Of a DNA stretch of 41,485 nucleotides, positions 9,519 through 17,987 are shown piece after piece; the stretch's first letter is position 1, and every line of letters begins with the position of its first letter. The stretch is from positions 1-41,485 of the forward strand of contig JBAJNM010000014.1 in the NCBI GenBank assembly GCA_036881865.1. Reading direction: 5' to 3'. This DNA is from Parvularculales bacterium (GTDB lineage: Bacteria; Pseudomonadota; Alphaproteobacteria; JAPOUT01; JBAJNM01). The notes beneath the pieces were generated by a model that searched no databases, was not told the DNA's origin, and saw nothing but the letters and a program-made list of their open reading frames with translations. Both the position numbers and the translations under genes were made by a program.

Positions 9519-9839
9519 ATGGTAAAAATTACGTACATTGAGTACGATGGCACAAAACACACGGTTGATGTAGACGATGGTATGAGTGTGATGGAGGGTG
9601 CCGTTAATAATTCCATTCCTGGTATTGACGCTGATTGCGGTGGTGCGTGTGCGTGTGCGACCTGTATGGTTTTTGTCCCACCTGAGTGGTGGGATAGGTT
9701 GCCGGAAAAACAAGATATGGAAGAAACCATGCTGAGTTTTTGCGATCACTCTGAAGAGAACAGTCGCCTGACTTGCCAGTTGGAAGTTAGCAGTGCCTTG
9801 GATGGTCTAACGGTTTTTATGCCAAAAACACAGCATTAG
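9519..9839 (+). CDS. [2Fe-2S] ferredoxin, adrenodoxin/putidaredoxin type
   Basis: This is a 106-residue soluble ferredoxin. Cys40, Cys46 and Cys49 (C-X5-C-X2-C within DCGGACACATC) plus Cys86 (LTCQLEV) form the vertebrate-type [2Fe-2S] ligand set. The ATG at 9519 (MVKITYIEYDG) is chosen over an in-frame GTG at 9504 because AAGGTGG at 9501-9507 is correctly placed for it. It follows the reductase gene and is probably co-transcribed with it. Family members carry electrons to P450s or serve Fe-S cluster assembly; neither choice can be made from the sequence. Confidence 0.92.
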   Translation: MVKITYIEYDGTKHTVDVDDGMSVMEGAVNNSIPGIDADCGGACACATCMVFVPPEWWDRLPEKQDMEETMLSFCDHSEENSRLTCQLEVSSALDGLTVFMPKTQH

Positions 9840-9999
9840 AGAATAGCACTCTCAGTTGATTTAGGTCAGGTCAGACGATTTTTACGTTCATAGCATAAGG
9901 GTTCAACGAAAATATGTACTGACCTTTTTCTTGCTTTTTATGTTTGCCTTCCTCAAGCCATGTTTTTTCTCTTAACGTCTAAGACGTTCGTAAGACGGG

Positions 10000-11406
10000 T
10001 CAGAGAGTTTCTCTTATATCAACAAAATGACCTGCGATAGCGGCAGCAGCTGCCATCGCAGGAGAAACAAGATGAGTGCGCCCTCCGCGTCCCTGACGGC
10101 CCTCAAAATTACGGTTGGAGGTTGAAGCACACCGCTCCTCAGGCTCTAGACGATCGGCATTCATGGCTAGGCACATAGAACATCCGGGTTCCCGCCACTC
10201 AAACCCGGCTTGCGTAAAAATCTTGTCCAGCCCCTCGGCCTCCGCTTGCTCTTTGACCAACCCCGATCCGGGAACTACCATAGCATTAACGCTGGGCGCC
10301 ACTTTTTTTCCTCGCGCTTGAGCGGCGGCGGCCCGTAAATCTTCAATGCGACCGTTAGTGCAGGAACCAATAAAAGCTTGGTCAATAGCAATTTGAGTTA
10401 TGGGGGTTCCGGCTTTAAGGCCCATGTATGAGAGCGCGCGATTCATAGCATTGCGACGGGCGTCATCCTCAAGAGCGGTGGGGTCAGGTACACGGCCCTC
10501 AATGGAAACGACATCCTGCGGGCTTGTGCCCCACGTCACCAAAGGCGGCAGGGTGGCTGCATCAAGATGAACTTCGCGGTCAAACACAGCGCTCTCATCA
10601 CTTTTTAACTGCCGCCAACTGGTCTCTGCAGCTTCCCACAAGGCACCCTTCGGTGCGCGAGGGCGGCCTTTCATATAAGCAAAGGTTTTATCATCGGGTG
10701 CAATGAACCCCGCACGTGCACCTGCTTCAATAGACATGTTGCACACCGTCATGCGCTCTTCCATACTTAAGGCCGATATAGTGTCCCCTGCATATTCAAT
10801 AACATGACCCGTACCACCTGCAGCCCCAATCTCACCAATAATGGCCAAGATTAAATCTTTGGCTGTCACACCATACGGCAGAGTGCCGTTCACCGTGACG
10901 CGCATATTGGCGGCTTTTTTCTGTATTAAAGTCTGGGTGGCCAGCACATGTTCTACTTCTGATGTGCCGATGCCATGGGCTAGCGCTCCAAAAGCGCCAT
11001 GGGTGGAAGTATGGCTATCACCACACACAATCACTGTTCCGGGCAGAGTAAAGCCTTGCTCTGGGCCTACAATATGAACAATACCCTGACGAACATCATC
11101 CATTGCTAGATATTCAACACCGAACTCGGTGCAATTTTTCTCTAGCGTTTCCACCTGAAGGCGGGATTCATCATCATCAATACCGTCCGCCCGATTTAGA
11201 GTGGGTATGTTGTGGTCGGCTACCGCTAGTGTTTTCTCCGGTGCGCGCACAGAGCGGCCTCCCAGACGCAATCCCTCAAAGGCTTGCGGACTTGTTACCT
11301 CGTGGACGAGATGGCGGTCTACATAGATAAGGCAAGTACCATCATCGCGGGCATCAACAACGTGGGCATCCCAGATTTTATCGTAAAGGGTGCGGGTGGT
11401 GGTCAT
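10000..11406 (-). CDS. leuC: LeuC, large subunit of 3-isopropylmalate dehydratase
   Basis: LeuC with LeuD isomerises 2-isopropylmalate to 3-isopropylmalate in leucine synthesis. The 468-residue length and the N-terminus ([12 protein letters not shown]) are typical. Cluster ligands for the [4Fe-4S] centre are in [11 protein letters not shown] and in GCSMCLAMN near the C-terminus; [23 protein letters not shown] is another aconitase-family block. It starts 11 bases after rplS ends, so it is probably carried on the ffh-to-rplS transcript. leuD and leuB, often next in line, are not downstream: the next gene leftward is the converging ferredoxin. Confidence 0.96.
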   Translation of the reverse strand: MTTTRTLYDKIWDAHVVDARDDGTCLIYVDRHLVHEVTSPQAFEGLRLGGRSVRAPEKTLAVADHNIPTLNRADGIDDDESRLQVETLEKNCTEFGVEYLAMDDVRQGIVHIVGPEQGFTLPGTVIVCGDSHTSTHGAFGALAHGIGTSEVEHVLATQTLIQKKAANMRVTVNGTLPYGVTAKDLILAIIGEIGAAGGTGHVIEYAGDTISALSMEERMTVCNMSIEAGARAGFIAPDDKTFAYMKGRPRAPKGALWEAAETSWRQLKSDESAVFDREVHLDAATLPPLVTWGTSPQDVVSIEGRVPDPTALEDDARRNAMNRALSYMGLKAGTPITQIAIDQAFIGSCTNGRIEDLRAAAAQARGKKVAPSVNAMVVPGSGLVKEQAEAEGLDKIFTQAGFEWREPGCSMCLAMNADRLEPEERCASTSNRNFEGRQGRGGRTHLVSPAMAAAAAIAGHFVDIRETL

Positions 11407-11417
11407 GGCTGTTCCCG

Positions 11418-11828
11418 CTATGGGGTGTCGTCTCCGGACGTAGTAATGGGTGCTTTTTTCTTGCGAGTATGATCGCGTTTTTCAGCAATACGTGCTGATT
11501 TGCCACGTCGTCCCCGCAGATAATAAAGTTTAGCACGGCGCACGCGACCCCGACGCAACAGTTGGATGGATTCAATAAGCGGACTGTAAAGGGGAAAGAC
11601 CCGCTCCACACCTTCTCCATAAGAAATTTTGCGCACAGTAAAACTTTCGTTCACACCGCCACCGGATCGGGCAATGCACACGCCCTCATAAGCCTGAACC
11701 CGCTCGCGGGTTCCTTCTACCACTTTTACATTGACCCGCAACGTATCTCCTGTCGCAAAATTGGGTATATCCCGTTTTGCGGCAACCGCCGCCATTTGAC
11801 TTTGTTCATGTTCTACTATGCCAGTCAT
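11418..11828 (-). CDS. rplS: Ribosomal protein bL19
   Basis: bL19 sits at the 30S-50S interface. The 136-residue protein contains the family blocks [30 protein letters not shown] and [23 protein letters not shown], followed by a basic, flexible tail ([10 protein letters not shown]). It lies 57 bases after trmD and 11 bases before leuC in a translation-related minus-strand operon. Confidence 0.97.
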   Translation of the reverse strand: MTGIVEHEQSQMAAVAAKRDIPNFATGDTLRVNVKVVEGTRERVQAYEGVCIARSGGGVNESFTVRKISYGEGVERVFPLYSPLIESIQLLRRGRVRRAKLYYLRGRRGKSARIAEKRDHTRKKKAPITTSGDDTP

Positions 11829-11885
11829 TGTTTTCTACCTACTCTCGACTATCTTTAGCACTCTACCACACCTTACGAAGATATG

Positions 11886-12611
11886 TTAAGGAGCCTTGCT
11901 GTTATCTCCATGATATTTTTTCAATAAATCCGGTCGCCGCTCACGAGTGAGGGTCTCCGCGCAGTCCCGACGCCAGCGTCGCACAGCGCTATGGTCGCCA
12001 CTGGTAAGAACGGCTGGAATTTTCTGTCCCCGCCAGAAACTGGGTCGTGTGTAGTGGGGATATTCTAGCAATCCTCCCGTAAAACTTTCCTCCTCCAAAG
12101 AGGTATGGTTGCCGATGACCTCTGGCAACAAGCGTGTTACGGCCTCAATCAAGGCCAGTGTCGCCACCTCACCACCCGCTAGAACAAAATCACCTAGGCT
12201 TATCTCTTCGGTATCGTAAGATTTTAAAAACCGCTCATCCACCCCTTCAAAACGGCTACATATAAGAGTGATGCCGGATTGGTTGGCTATCTGTTGTATC
12301 CGATCTTGGGTTAGAGGGTGCCCACGCGGACTGAGGTGAATGGGTGCATAAGGTGCATCGGTTGGGTGGGTAGCTTCAAGGCAAGCTCCCAAAACATCTG
12401 CCCGCATAACCATGCCCGGACCGCCTCCTGCGGGGGGACCATCCACTGTGCGATGACGGTCTGTGGCAAAGTCGCGAATATTTGTTATTTCCAATCGCCA
12501 TAAACCTTTTTTGAGGGCTTGCCCGGCAAGGCTTACCCCCAGAGAGCCGGGAAAACACTCCGGAAACAAGGTTAGAACCCGTGCTGTCCATGGCACTGAT
12601 GGAGTAGTCAT
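11886..12611 (-). CDS. trmD: TrmD, tRNA (guanine37-N1)-methyltransferase
   Basis: TrmD makes m1G37 in tRNAs reading CNN codons and prevents +1 frameshifting. The 241-residue protein is a SPOUT trefoil-knot methyltransferase. Recognisable blocks are VLTLFPECFPG, RHRTVDGPPAGGGPGMVM, LICSRFEGVDERF, EEISLGDFVLAGGE and LLEYPHYTRPSFWRG, covering the AdoMet-binding knot. It follows rpsP after a gap of only 35 bases, leaving no room for rimM, which normally separates the two. Confidence 0.97.
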   Translation of the reverse strand: MTTPSVPWTARVLTLFPECFPGSLGVSLAGQALKKGLWRLEITNIRDFATDRHRTVDGPPAGGGPGMVMRADVLGACLEATHPTDAPYAPIHLSPRGHPLTQDRIQQIANQSGITLICSRFEGVDERFLKSYDTEEISLGDFVLAGGEVATLALIEAVTRLLPEVIGNHTSLEEESFTGGLLEYPHYTRPSFWRGQKIPAVLTSGDHSAVRRWRRDCAETLTRERRPDLLKKYHGDNSKAP

Positions 12612-12646
12612 TGTGGTTGCATTCGTTAGGCGGGAGGTTATCCCCT

Positions 12647-13120
12647 TTACTCTTCTGCAGAGGCATCTTCTTGAGGTGCATTTTCCTGAGGCGCTTCTTC
12701 TTTTGCAGAGGCGTCTTCTTGGGGTGCATTTTCCTGAGACGCTTCCTCTTGTGGAACTTCTTCCGGAGGTGCCTCTTTAGCGGTGGCGATAGCCTCTGCC
12801 TTGGTGGCGGCCCTCTCTAACGTGCGGGCGTGGGGTTTACCCTTCTGGGGATTATTACGAGGCTTGCGGGTTAGAATATCAGCGGCATCCAGAAATCGGG
12901 CAACCCTATCGGTGGGTTGTGCCCCGTGAGATAACCAATACCGGACACGCTCTTCATTAAGTTGAATGCGTTGCCCGTGATCTTTCGGCAGGAGTGGATT
13001 GTAGGTTCCAAGTTTTTCAATAAACCGTCCGTCACGGGGAGCACGGACATCTGCGACTACTACTTTATAGAAGGGCCGCTTTTTGGTGCCGCCACGTGTT
13101 AGTCTAATTTTGAGACTCAT
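12647..13120 (-). CDS. rpsP: Ribosomal protein bS16 with a long acidic C-terminal extension
   Basis: Residues 1 to about 85 are an ordinary bS16 ([43 protein letters not shown] contains the family signature). The remaining roughly 70 residues form an Ala/Glu/Gln/Pro-rich acidic tail, making the protein 157 residues against about 80-110 for most bacterial S16. The tail includes a 16-residue unit repeated almost exactly ([16 protein letters not shown] type), encoded by a 48-bp tandem repeat. Alanine-rich S16 extensions are seen in some Alphaproteobacteria, but this one is acidic and repetitive. The tail is probably disordered; its role is unknown. Confidence 0.95.
   Translation of the reverse strand: MSLKIRLTRGGTKKRPFYKVVVADVRAPRDGRFIEKLGTYNPLLPKDHGQRIQLNEERVRYWLSHGAQPTDRVARFLDAADILTRKPRNNPQKGKPHARTLERAATKAEAIATAKEAPPEEVPQEEASQENAPQEDASAKEEAPQENAPQEDASAEE
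12657..12745 (-). repeat. 48-bp tandem repeat inside rpsP
   Basis: Two 41-nt near-identical blocks, 12657-12697 and 12705-12745, are 48 bases apart and differ at three positions. The period is a multiple of three and encodes the 16-residue acidic repeat in the bS16 tail. It is a likely site of replication slippage giving strain-to-strain length changes. Confidence 0.85.
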
Positions 13121-13158
13121 GATTTATATCCTTGCTTTGCTGTTATCATGTGTGTTGT

Positions 13159-14631
13159 TTATTTCTTGCGTGTAGATTTTCCTGTAGGTAAGCCCGATAG
13201 GCTGGACAATCTGCCTGATAGAGAAGAGGGTAGAGGAGAGTCTCCTCTTGCTGAGGGTAAGCTCGGCATTATGCCTCCTGCGTTCGCACCGGCTCCCGCT
13301 ACGGCCTCTAGATTACCGCCCTTGCGGCCCAGCTTTTTGGTCATGTCCGCCATCTGACGATGCATTTTCAAAACCCGGTTAACCTCCTGCACCGCCACCC
13401 CTGCACCTGCCGCTACGCGCCGCTTGCGACTGGCATTTAGAAGTTTGGGACTAGTGCGTTCTTTCGGTGTCATAGATTTAATAATGGCGGTTTGCCGCTT
13501 AATCAGCCCGTCATCCAGCGCCGCCGCATTGACGTTGTTTGCCTGTCGCCCCAGGGCTGGTAGCAACATACCTAGGACACTTTTAAGACCACCCATGCGA
13601 CCCATCTGCTCTAACTGCTCGGCTAAATCTTCAAGGTCAAACTGGCCCTTTTTCATTTTTGCGGCGATACGTTCTGCCTTTTTGGTGTCTATCGTGCGCT
13701 CGGCTTGCTCTACCAACCCTGCAACATCGCCCATGCCCAAAATACGCCGCGCCATTCGCTCCGCATCAAAGATCTCCAGGGCGTCGGGTCTTTCTCCAAC
13801 ACCGAGATACCGCACCGCAACACCGGTTACATGCCCCATAGAGAGCGCTGCACCTCCACGCGCATCACCATCGGCGCGTGTTAACACAATACCTGTGAGA
13901 GGTATTCTGGAATGGAACTGTTCGGCAAGGTTTATCGCATCCTGACCGGTTAGGCTGTCCGCTACCAACAGAGTTTCACGAGGGGTACCGACCTTGTGAA
14001 TGGCGGCCATCTCAGACATCAATGCTTCATCGGCATGAAGTCGCCCGGCGGTATCCAGAAGAATTACGTCATACCCCTGAAGGCGGCCTGCCGTTAGCGC
14101 ACGCGAGGCAATATCTACCGGCGCTTGACCCTCTACAACAGGCAAGGTGTCAACGCCAATATTTTCTCCTAAAATCCGTAATTGTTCCATGGCAGCCGGA
14201 CGATTAACATCCAGAGAAGCCATCAATACTTTGCTCTTGCCTTGCACTCCAAAACGCCAGGCAATTTTAGCTGTGGTGGTAGTTTTCCCCGATCCTTGCA
14301 GCCCTACCATCATCGCCACAACTGGAGGCGTACCGGTAAGAGCAAGCTCAGAGGGGGCGTCCCCTCCGGCACTTAAAGTGTCAATCATTACATCATGGAC
14401 GACCTTGATAATCTGTTGAACAGGCGTGACTGATTTCAGGATCTCCCGTCCGGTCGACTGTTTGCTCACCTTCTCCATTAAGTCACGTACCACCGGCAAG
14501 GCTACATCGGCTTCCAGCAACGCATGGCGTATATCCCGCAAAGCTACCTTAACTGTGGCTTCATCTAATACACCGCGGCCACCAAGACGTTTAAAAACGT
14601 CAGAGAGATTTTTACTTAAAGTGTCAAACAC
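13159..14631 (-). CDS. ffh: Ffh, signal recognition particle GTPase (SRP54)
   Basis: Ffh binds signal peptides and 4.5S RNA and delivers ribosomes to FtsY, encoded on the other side of the 14.7-kb divergence point. The order is N domain, G domain (G1 VGLQGSGKTTTTAKIA; G3 DTAGRLH; TRADGDARGG) and Met-rich M domain (KMHRQMADMTKKLG). I start it at the GTG at 14631 (VFDTLSKNLSDVFKRL), which fits family openings and has GGAG and GGAAG upstream. An in-frame ATG at 14697 has only pyrimidine-rich sequence before it and lies in a hairpin loop. This gives 490 residues. A Gly/Ser/Leu-rich tail follows the M domain. Confidence 0.95.
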   Translation of the reverse strand: MFDTLSKNLSDVFKRLGGRGVLDEATVKVALRDIRHALLEADVALPVVRDLMEKVSKQSTGREILKSVTPVQQIIKVVHDVMIDTLSAGGDAPSELALTGTPPVVAMMVGLQGSGKTTTTAKIAWRFGVQGKSKVLMASLDVNRPAAMEQLRILGENIGVDTLPVVEGQAPVDIASRALTAGRLQGYDVILLDTAGRLHADEALMSEMAAIHKVGTPRETLLVADSLTGQDAINLAEQFHSRIPLTGIVLTRADGDARGGAALSMGHVTGVAVRYLGVGERPDALEIFDAERMARRILGMGDVAGLVEQAERTIDTKKAERIAAKMKKGQFDLEDLAEQLEQMGRMGGLKSVLGMLLPALGRQANNVNAAALDDGLIKRQTAIIKSMTPKERTSPKLLNASRKRRVAAGAGVAVQEVNRVLKMHRQMADMTKKLGRKGGNLEAVAGAGANAGGIMPSLPSARGDSPLPSSLSGRLSSLSGLPTGKSTRKK

Positions 14632-14740
14632 AGCTTCCAACTCCAAATGCGCCCGCGAGCGAAACCTCGCCGACGGGCGTTGACCGCCCTGCCTCATGGG
14701 CAGGGAAGCGGGACGAGTTTTAATTGTCCCTAGAAATTAA
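14632..14740 (-). promoter_or_regulatory. Structured 5' leader upstream of ffh
   Basis: About 110 bases separate the predicted transcription start from the ffh GTG. On the minus strand the leader contains several perfect stems: 14726-14730 with 14710-14714; 14699-14705 with 14687-14693 (7 bp, 5-nt loop); 14685-14689 with 14675-14679 (5-nt loop); and a nested pair 14674-14678/14651-14655 around 14666-14670/14655-14659. The second and third stems share bases 14687-14689, so they partly exclude each other, as in a switch. This is inference from base pairing only. I do not recognise a known RNA family. Confidence 0.4.
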
Positions 14741-14746
14741 GGAGAA

Positions 14747-14775
14747 ATCATAAAAAGAATGCCGCTTTCTGTCAA
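14747..14775 (-). promoter_or_regulatory. Sigma70-type promoter for the ffh-rpsP-trmD-rplS-leuC operon
   Basis: On the minus strand TTGACA (14775-14770) is separated by 17 bases from TATGAT (14752-14747). This is a perfect -35 box and a one-mismatch -10 box at ideal spacing. It points at ffh and would start transcription near 14740. No other minus-strand promoter of this quality was noticed in the five-gene operon. Confidence 0.75.
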
Positions 14776-14837
14776 GAATCAGACGATAAGAGCATGAGGG
14801 TGGCATTATCCCCTAAAATGGGCCTATAACCCCCTTT

Positions 14838-15734
14838 ATGGCTGATGATTTTTCAAAAATTTCGTTCCGTAAAATGAACGGCTGTGGCAATGATTTTGTC
14901 ATTGTAGACAGTCGCCGTATGGCTGGGTTTTCACCTTTCATGATGCCAATGTTCGTGCGCGATGTTGCCAACCGAGAGGCTGGCATTGGGTGTGACCAGT
15001 TCATCCTCCTTGAGGAACCTCACAAGGGCGGAGACGTCCTTATGAAAATTTACAATAGCGATGGGAATCCGGCGGAGGCTTGCGGTAATGGTATGCGCTG
15101 TGTTGCGCATCTTGAGATGCAGGAGAAAAATCGTGAGCGTCTCATTGTGGAGACTCTATGGAGCAATAGCGTTTGTGAGAAGGTCGGGCCGGAAACTGTA
15201 CGTGCGGATATGGGGATACCACTTTTTAAGTGGCATGAGATTCCTCTTTCTCATGAGGTGAGCGATACATCCCGCATTGAATTTGATGACATTGAGGGTA
15301 TTACCCTGCCGACAGGGTGTGCTGTGAATGCGGGTAACCCGCATATTGTTTTTTTTGTGGATGACCTGACTTTTACCACGCTTGAACTTGATCGCGTCGG
15401 CCCCTTGTTAGAGCATCACCGGTTGTTTCCCGAAGGGGTGAACGTCTCTTTCGCTCACACCAGACAAGAGGGTGGAGTTGACCTGAAAGTGTGGGAGCGG
15501 GGTGCGGGTGCCACACAGGCCTGTGGCACGGGGGCTTGTGCTACTTTGGTGGCGGGCGTCCGCCTTGGCTTGACAGAGCGCAAGGTTTGCGTCTTTTTAT
15601 TCGGCGGTGCGCTGGACATTGAGTGGAGGTCAGAAAATAACCATGTTTTGATGACCGGGCCGGTTGCCTATGACTATGAAGGGCAGTTTGACTGGTACAA
15701 TACAAAACGGCAGACAGGGGAAAGTGCACCATGA
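14838..15734 (+). CDS. dapF: DapF, diaminopimelate epimerase
   Basis: DapF converts LL- to meso-diaminopimelate, the last step before lysine and a precursor of peptidoglycan. The 298-residue protein has both catalytic cysteines: Cys82 in NPAEACGNGMRC and Cys229 in GATQACGTGACATLV. MNGCGNDFVIVD at the N-terminus is the usual signature. It starts a plus-strand operon; its stop overlaps the next start as ATGA. The dapF-mtaB-ftsY order is common in Alphaproteobacteria. Confidence 0.97.
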   Translation: MADDFSKISFRKMNGCGNDFVIVDSRRMAGFSPFMMPMFVRDVANREAGIGCDQFILLEEPHKGGDVLMKIYNSDGNPAEACGNGMRCVAHLEMQEKNRERLIVETLWSNSVCEKVGPETVRADMGIPLFKWHEIPLSHEVSDTSRIEFDDIEGITLPTGCAVNAGNPHIVFFVDDLTFTTLELDRVGPLLEHHRLFPEGVNVSFAHTRQEGGVDLKVWERGAGATQACGTGACATLVAGVRLGLTERKVCVFLFGGALDIEWRSENNHVLMTGPVAYDYEGQFDWYNTKRQTGESAP

Positions 15735-16999
15735 CAGGGCAGGACAACGATGTGTCCGTCATTACCCATGGTTGCCGTCTGAACACTAGCGATTCCGACG
15801 TTGTTCGTCTTCGCGCTCAGGAAGCTGGTCTAAAGAATGCCGTCATTGTCAACACTTGTGCCGTCACTGCCGAAGCGGTGAGACAAGCACGCCAAACCCT
15901 GCGCCGCGCACGCCGGGAAAATCCAACCGCGCAAATTATAGCCACCGGATGCGCCGTCCAAATAGAACCCCAAAACTTTGCCGCTATGTCAGAGGTAGAT
16001 ATGGTACTCGGTAATGAAGAAAAATTATCCGCCTACTCGTATACGGCAACGGCAGATGAAAACAATCGTGTCAAAGTCGGCGATATTATGCGGCCACGGC
16101 CCATGAATGGTCACTCTCCCGCGCGCTCGCCGGACCGGACGCGGGGTGTTGTGCAGATACAAACCGGCTGTAACCATCGCTGTACGTTTTGTATTATTCC
16201 CTTTGGTCGGGGTAATGCGCGTAGTTTGGCCCCCGGGCACATCGTAGCCCAGACTCGCCGTCTGGTTGATGAAGGATGCCGGGAGATTGTTTTAACTGGC
16301 GTAGATATCACCGCCTATGGGGCTGATTTGCCCGACCGGCCCACCTTGGGTTGGATGGTCGATTACGTTTTGCACTCTGTGCCGGATTTAGCGCGGTTAC
16401 GCTTGTCCTCTCTTGACCCTGCCGAGATGGATGATCATCTCTTAGGGCTTATCGCCGATGAAAAGCGGTTTATGCCTCATCTGCATTTATCTATGCAATC
16501 TGGCGATAGTTTGATTCTCAAACGTATGAAACGCCGCCATACCCGCGAACAGGCTATAGCTTTGTGTGGCCGATTACGAGATATCCGACCCGATATTGTT
16601 TTCGGCGCTGATCTCATTGCCGGGTTTCCAACCGAAACCGAAGCCATGCTTGAAAACAGCATCTCGCTCGTAGAGGAGTGCGGGCTTACCTGGCTTCATG
16701 TGTTTCCCTTCTCGCCTCGACCCGGAACTCCTGCCGCCCGTATGCCTCCCGTTGATCCCGGTCTTGTACGTGAGCGGGCGGCTCGGCTGCGTCATACTGG
16801 AAAATCTTCACGTGATGCTTTTCTTGATAAAGAAAAAGGCAACTATAGACGTGTTCTCATGGAAACCACCCATAAAGGCCGCACACCCCATTTTGTGCCG
16901 GTAATTTTGAGAAATGGTACTGCCACCCCGGGCGACATTCTCAACGTGCTTCTTGAGGACCATGAGCAAGGTGTATGTGGGGGAGTGCCCGTTTCGTGA
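15731..16999 (+). CDS. mtaB: MtaB, tRNA t6A37 methylthiotransferase (radical SAM)
   Basis: MtaB converts t6A37 to ms2t6A37 in tRNA. The 422-residue protein has the N-terminal methylthiotransferase domain with cluster ligands Cys15, Cys43 and Cys74. The radical-SAM CxxxCxxC motif is Cys147, Cys151 and Cys154 (TGCNHRCTFCIIPFGRG), followed by the TIM-barrel domain. VNTCAVTAEAVRQARQ is characteristic of MtaB rather than MiaB. A shortened TRAM-like region ends the protein. ATGA overlaps link it to dapF upstream and TGATG to ftsY downstream. Its substrate base is made with the help of TsaE, encoded at 7669-8166. Confidence 0.93.
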   Translation: MTGQDNDVSVITHGCRLNTSDSDVVRLRAQEAGLKNAVIVNTCAVTAEAVRQARQTLRRARRENPTAQIIATGCAVQIEPQNFAAMSEVDMVLGNEEKLSAYSYTATADENNRVKVGDIMRPRPMNGHSPARSPDRTRGVVQIQTGCNHRCTFCIIPFGRGNARSLAPGHIVAQTRRLVDEGCREIVLTGVDITAYGADLPDRPTLGWMVDYVLHSVPDLARLRLSSLDPAEMDDHLLGLIADEKRFMPHLHLSMQSGDSLILKRMKRRHTREQAIALCGRLRDIRPDIVFGADLIAGFPTETEAMLENSISLVEECGLTWLHVFPFSPRPGTPAARMPPVDPGLVRERAARLRHTGKSSRDAFLDKEKGNYRRVLMETTHKGRTPHFVPVILRNGTATPGDILNVLLEDHEQGVCGGVPVS

Positions 17000-17931
17000 T
17001 GTCGTCGGTGAAAGAGACGTCTTTATTAGCGCGATTGCGCAAGGGGTTGAGGCATACCACTACCGGTTTGGGGCGTGCCTTGCCGGATATTGTGCGCAAG
17101 AAACATTTGGACTCTGAAACTCTGGAAGAGTTGGAAGATATTTTGATTACCACCGACATGGGAGCTAGAACTGCTGGGCGTATTGTAGGGACTTTGGCTG
17201 ATGAGCGCCACGATAAAGACATAACACTGGATGAGTTACGCGCTCATCTGGCAGGCACCATTGCTCATGCCCTTGCCTTGGCAGGTAAGCCTTTGGTTGT
17301 AGTGGAGTCAGAGCACAGGCCTCACGTTATTCTTTTGGTGGGGGTGAACGGCGGCGGTAAGACTACGACTGCCGCCAAATTGTCAGCACGGCTAAAGAAA
17401 GAGGGCTTGTCGGTTCTGTTGGTAGCGGCAGATACGTTTCGGGCGGCGGCAAGTGAGCAGTTGCAAATCTGGGGACATAGGATAGATGTCCCTGTTGCGA
17501 CAACAAAGCCTGGAGGAGATGCGGCTGCCTTGGCGTTTGAGTCTTTTGAACGGGCGAGGATCGAAAAAATAGACGTAGTTTTGATTGATACGGCGGGCAG
17601 ATTGCATCATCGCGAAGATTTGATGGCTGAACTTACAAAAATCAGGCGGGTTATTAAACGGTTAGATGATGACGCGCCTCATGATACGTTGTTGGTTTTG
17701 GATGCTATAACAGGTCAAAATGCTATTAATCAGGCAGAAGCATTTGTGTCTGGCGCAGGAGTAAGTGGGGTGATTGTGACCAAACTGGATGGCACCGCGC
17801 GGGGCGGCATTGTACTCGCTCTTGCGGATAAATTATCTTTGCCCATCCACATGATTGGTGTGGGGGAGGGAGTTGATGACTTACAGCCATTTGATGCGGA
17901 AATGTTTGCGCAGGTGCTGGTGGGTCTATAG
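16999..17931 (+). CDS. ftsY: FtsY, SRP receptor GTPase
   Basis: FtsY receives SRP-ribosome complexes at the membrane. The 310-residue form starts at the ATG at 16999, overlapping the mtaB stop as TGATG; an in-frame ATG at 16975 would lie inside mtaB. The NG core is complete: G1 LVGVNGGGKTTTAAKLS, DTFRAAASEQL, G3 DTAGRLHHREDLM and G4 TKLDGTARGG. The acidic A domain of E. coli FtsY is absent, as in many alphaproteobacterial proteins. Its partner Ffh is encoded divergently about 2.4 kb away. Confidence 0.96.
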   Translation: MSSVKETSLLARLRKGLRHTTTGLGRALPDIVRKKHLDSETLEELEDILITTDMGARTAGRIVGTLADERHDKDITLDELRAHLAGTIAHALALAGKPLVVVESEHRPHVILLVGVNGGGKTTTAAKLSARLKKEGLSVLLVAADTFRAAASEQLQIWGHRIDVPVATTKPGGDAAALAFESFERARIEKIDVVLIDTAGRLHHREDLMAELTKIRRVIKRLDDDAPHDTLLVLDAITGQNAINQAEAFVSGAGVSGVIVTKLDGTARGGIVLALADKLSLPIHMIGVGEGVDDLQPFDAEMFAQVLVGL

Positions 17932-17987
17932 TAAGGTGTGTTAGCATCACTTGTTTGATGCTTGTAAGATTGTGAGAAGAGAAATTC

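Noticed and set aside
9863-9988. Terminator candidates between the ferredoxin gene and leuC (AGGTCAG/CTGACC and a 7-bp palindrome at 9974-9988)
   Set aside because: The first has a loop of about 50 bases; the second lacks a T-tract in the right direction on either strand.
14632-14697. ATG start for ffh at 14697
   Set aside because: No ribosome-binding sequence, a non-conserved extension, and location in a hairpin loop. The GTG at 14631 gives the family N-terminus.
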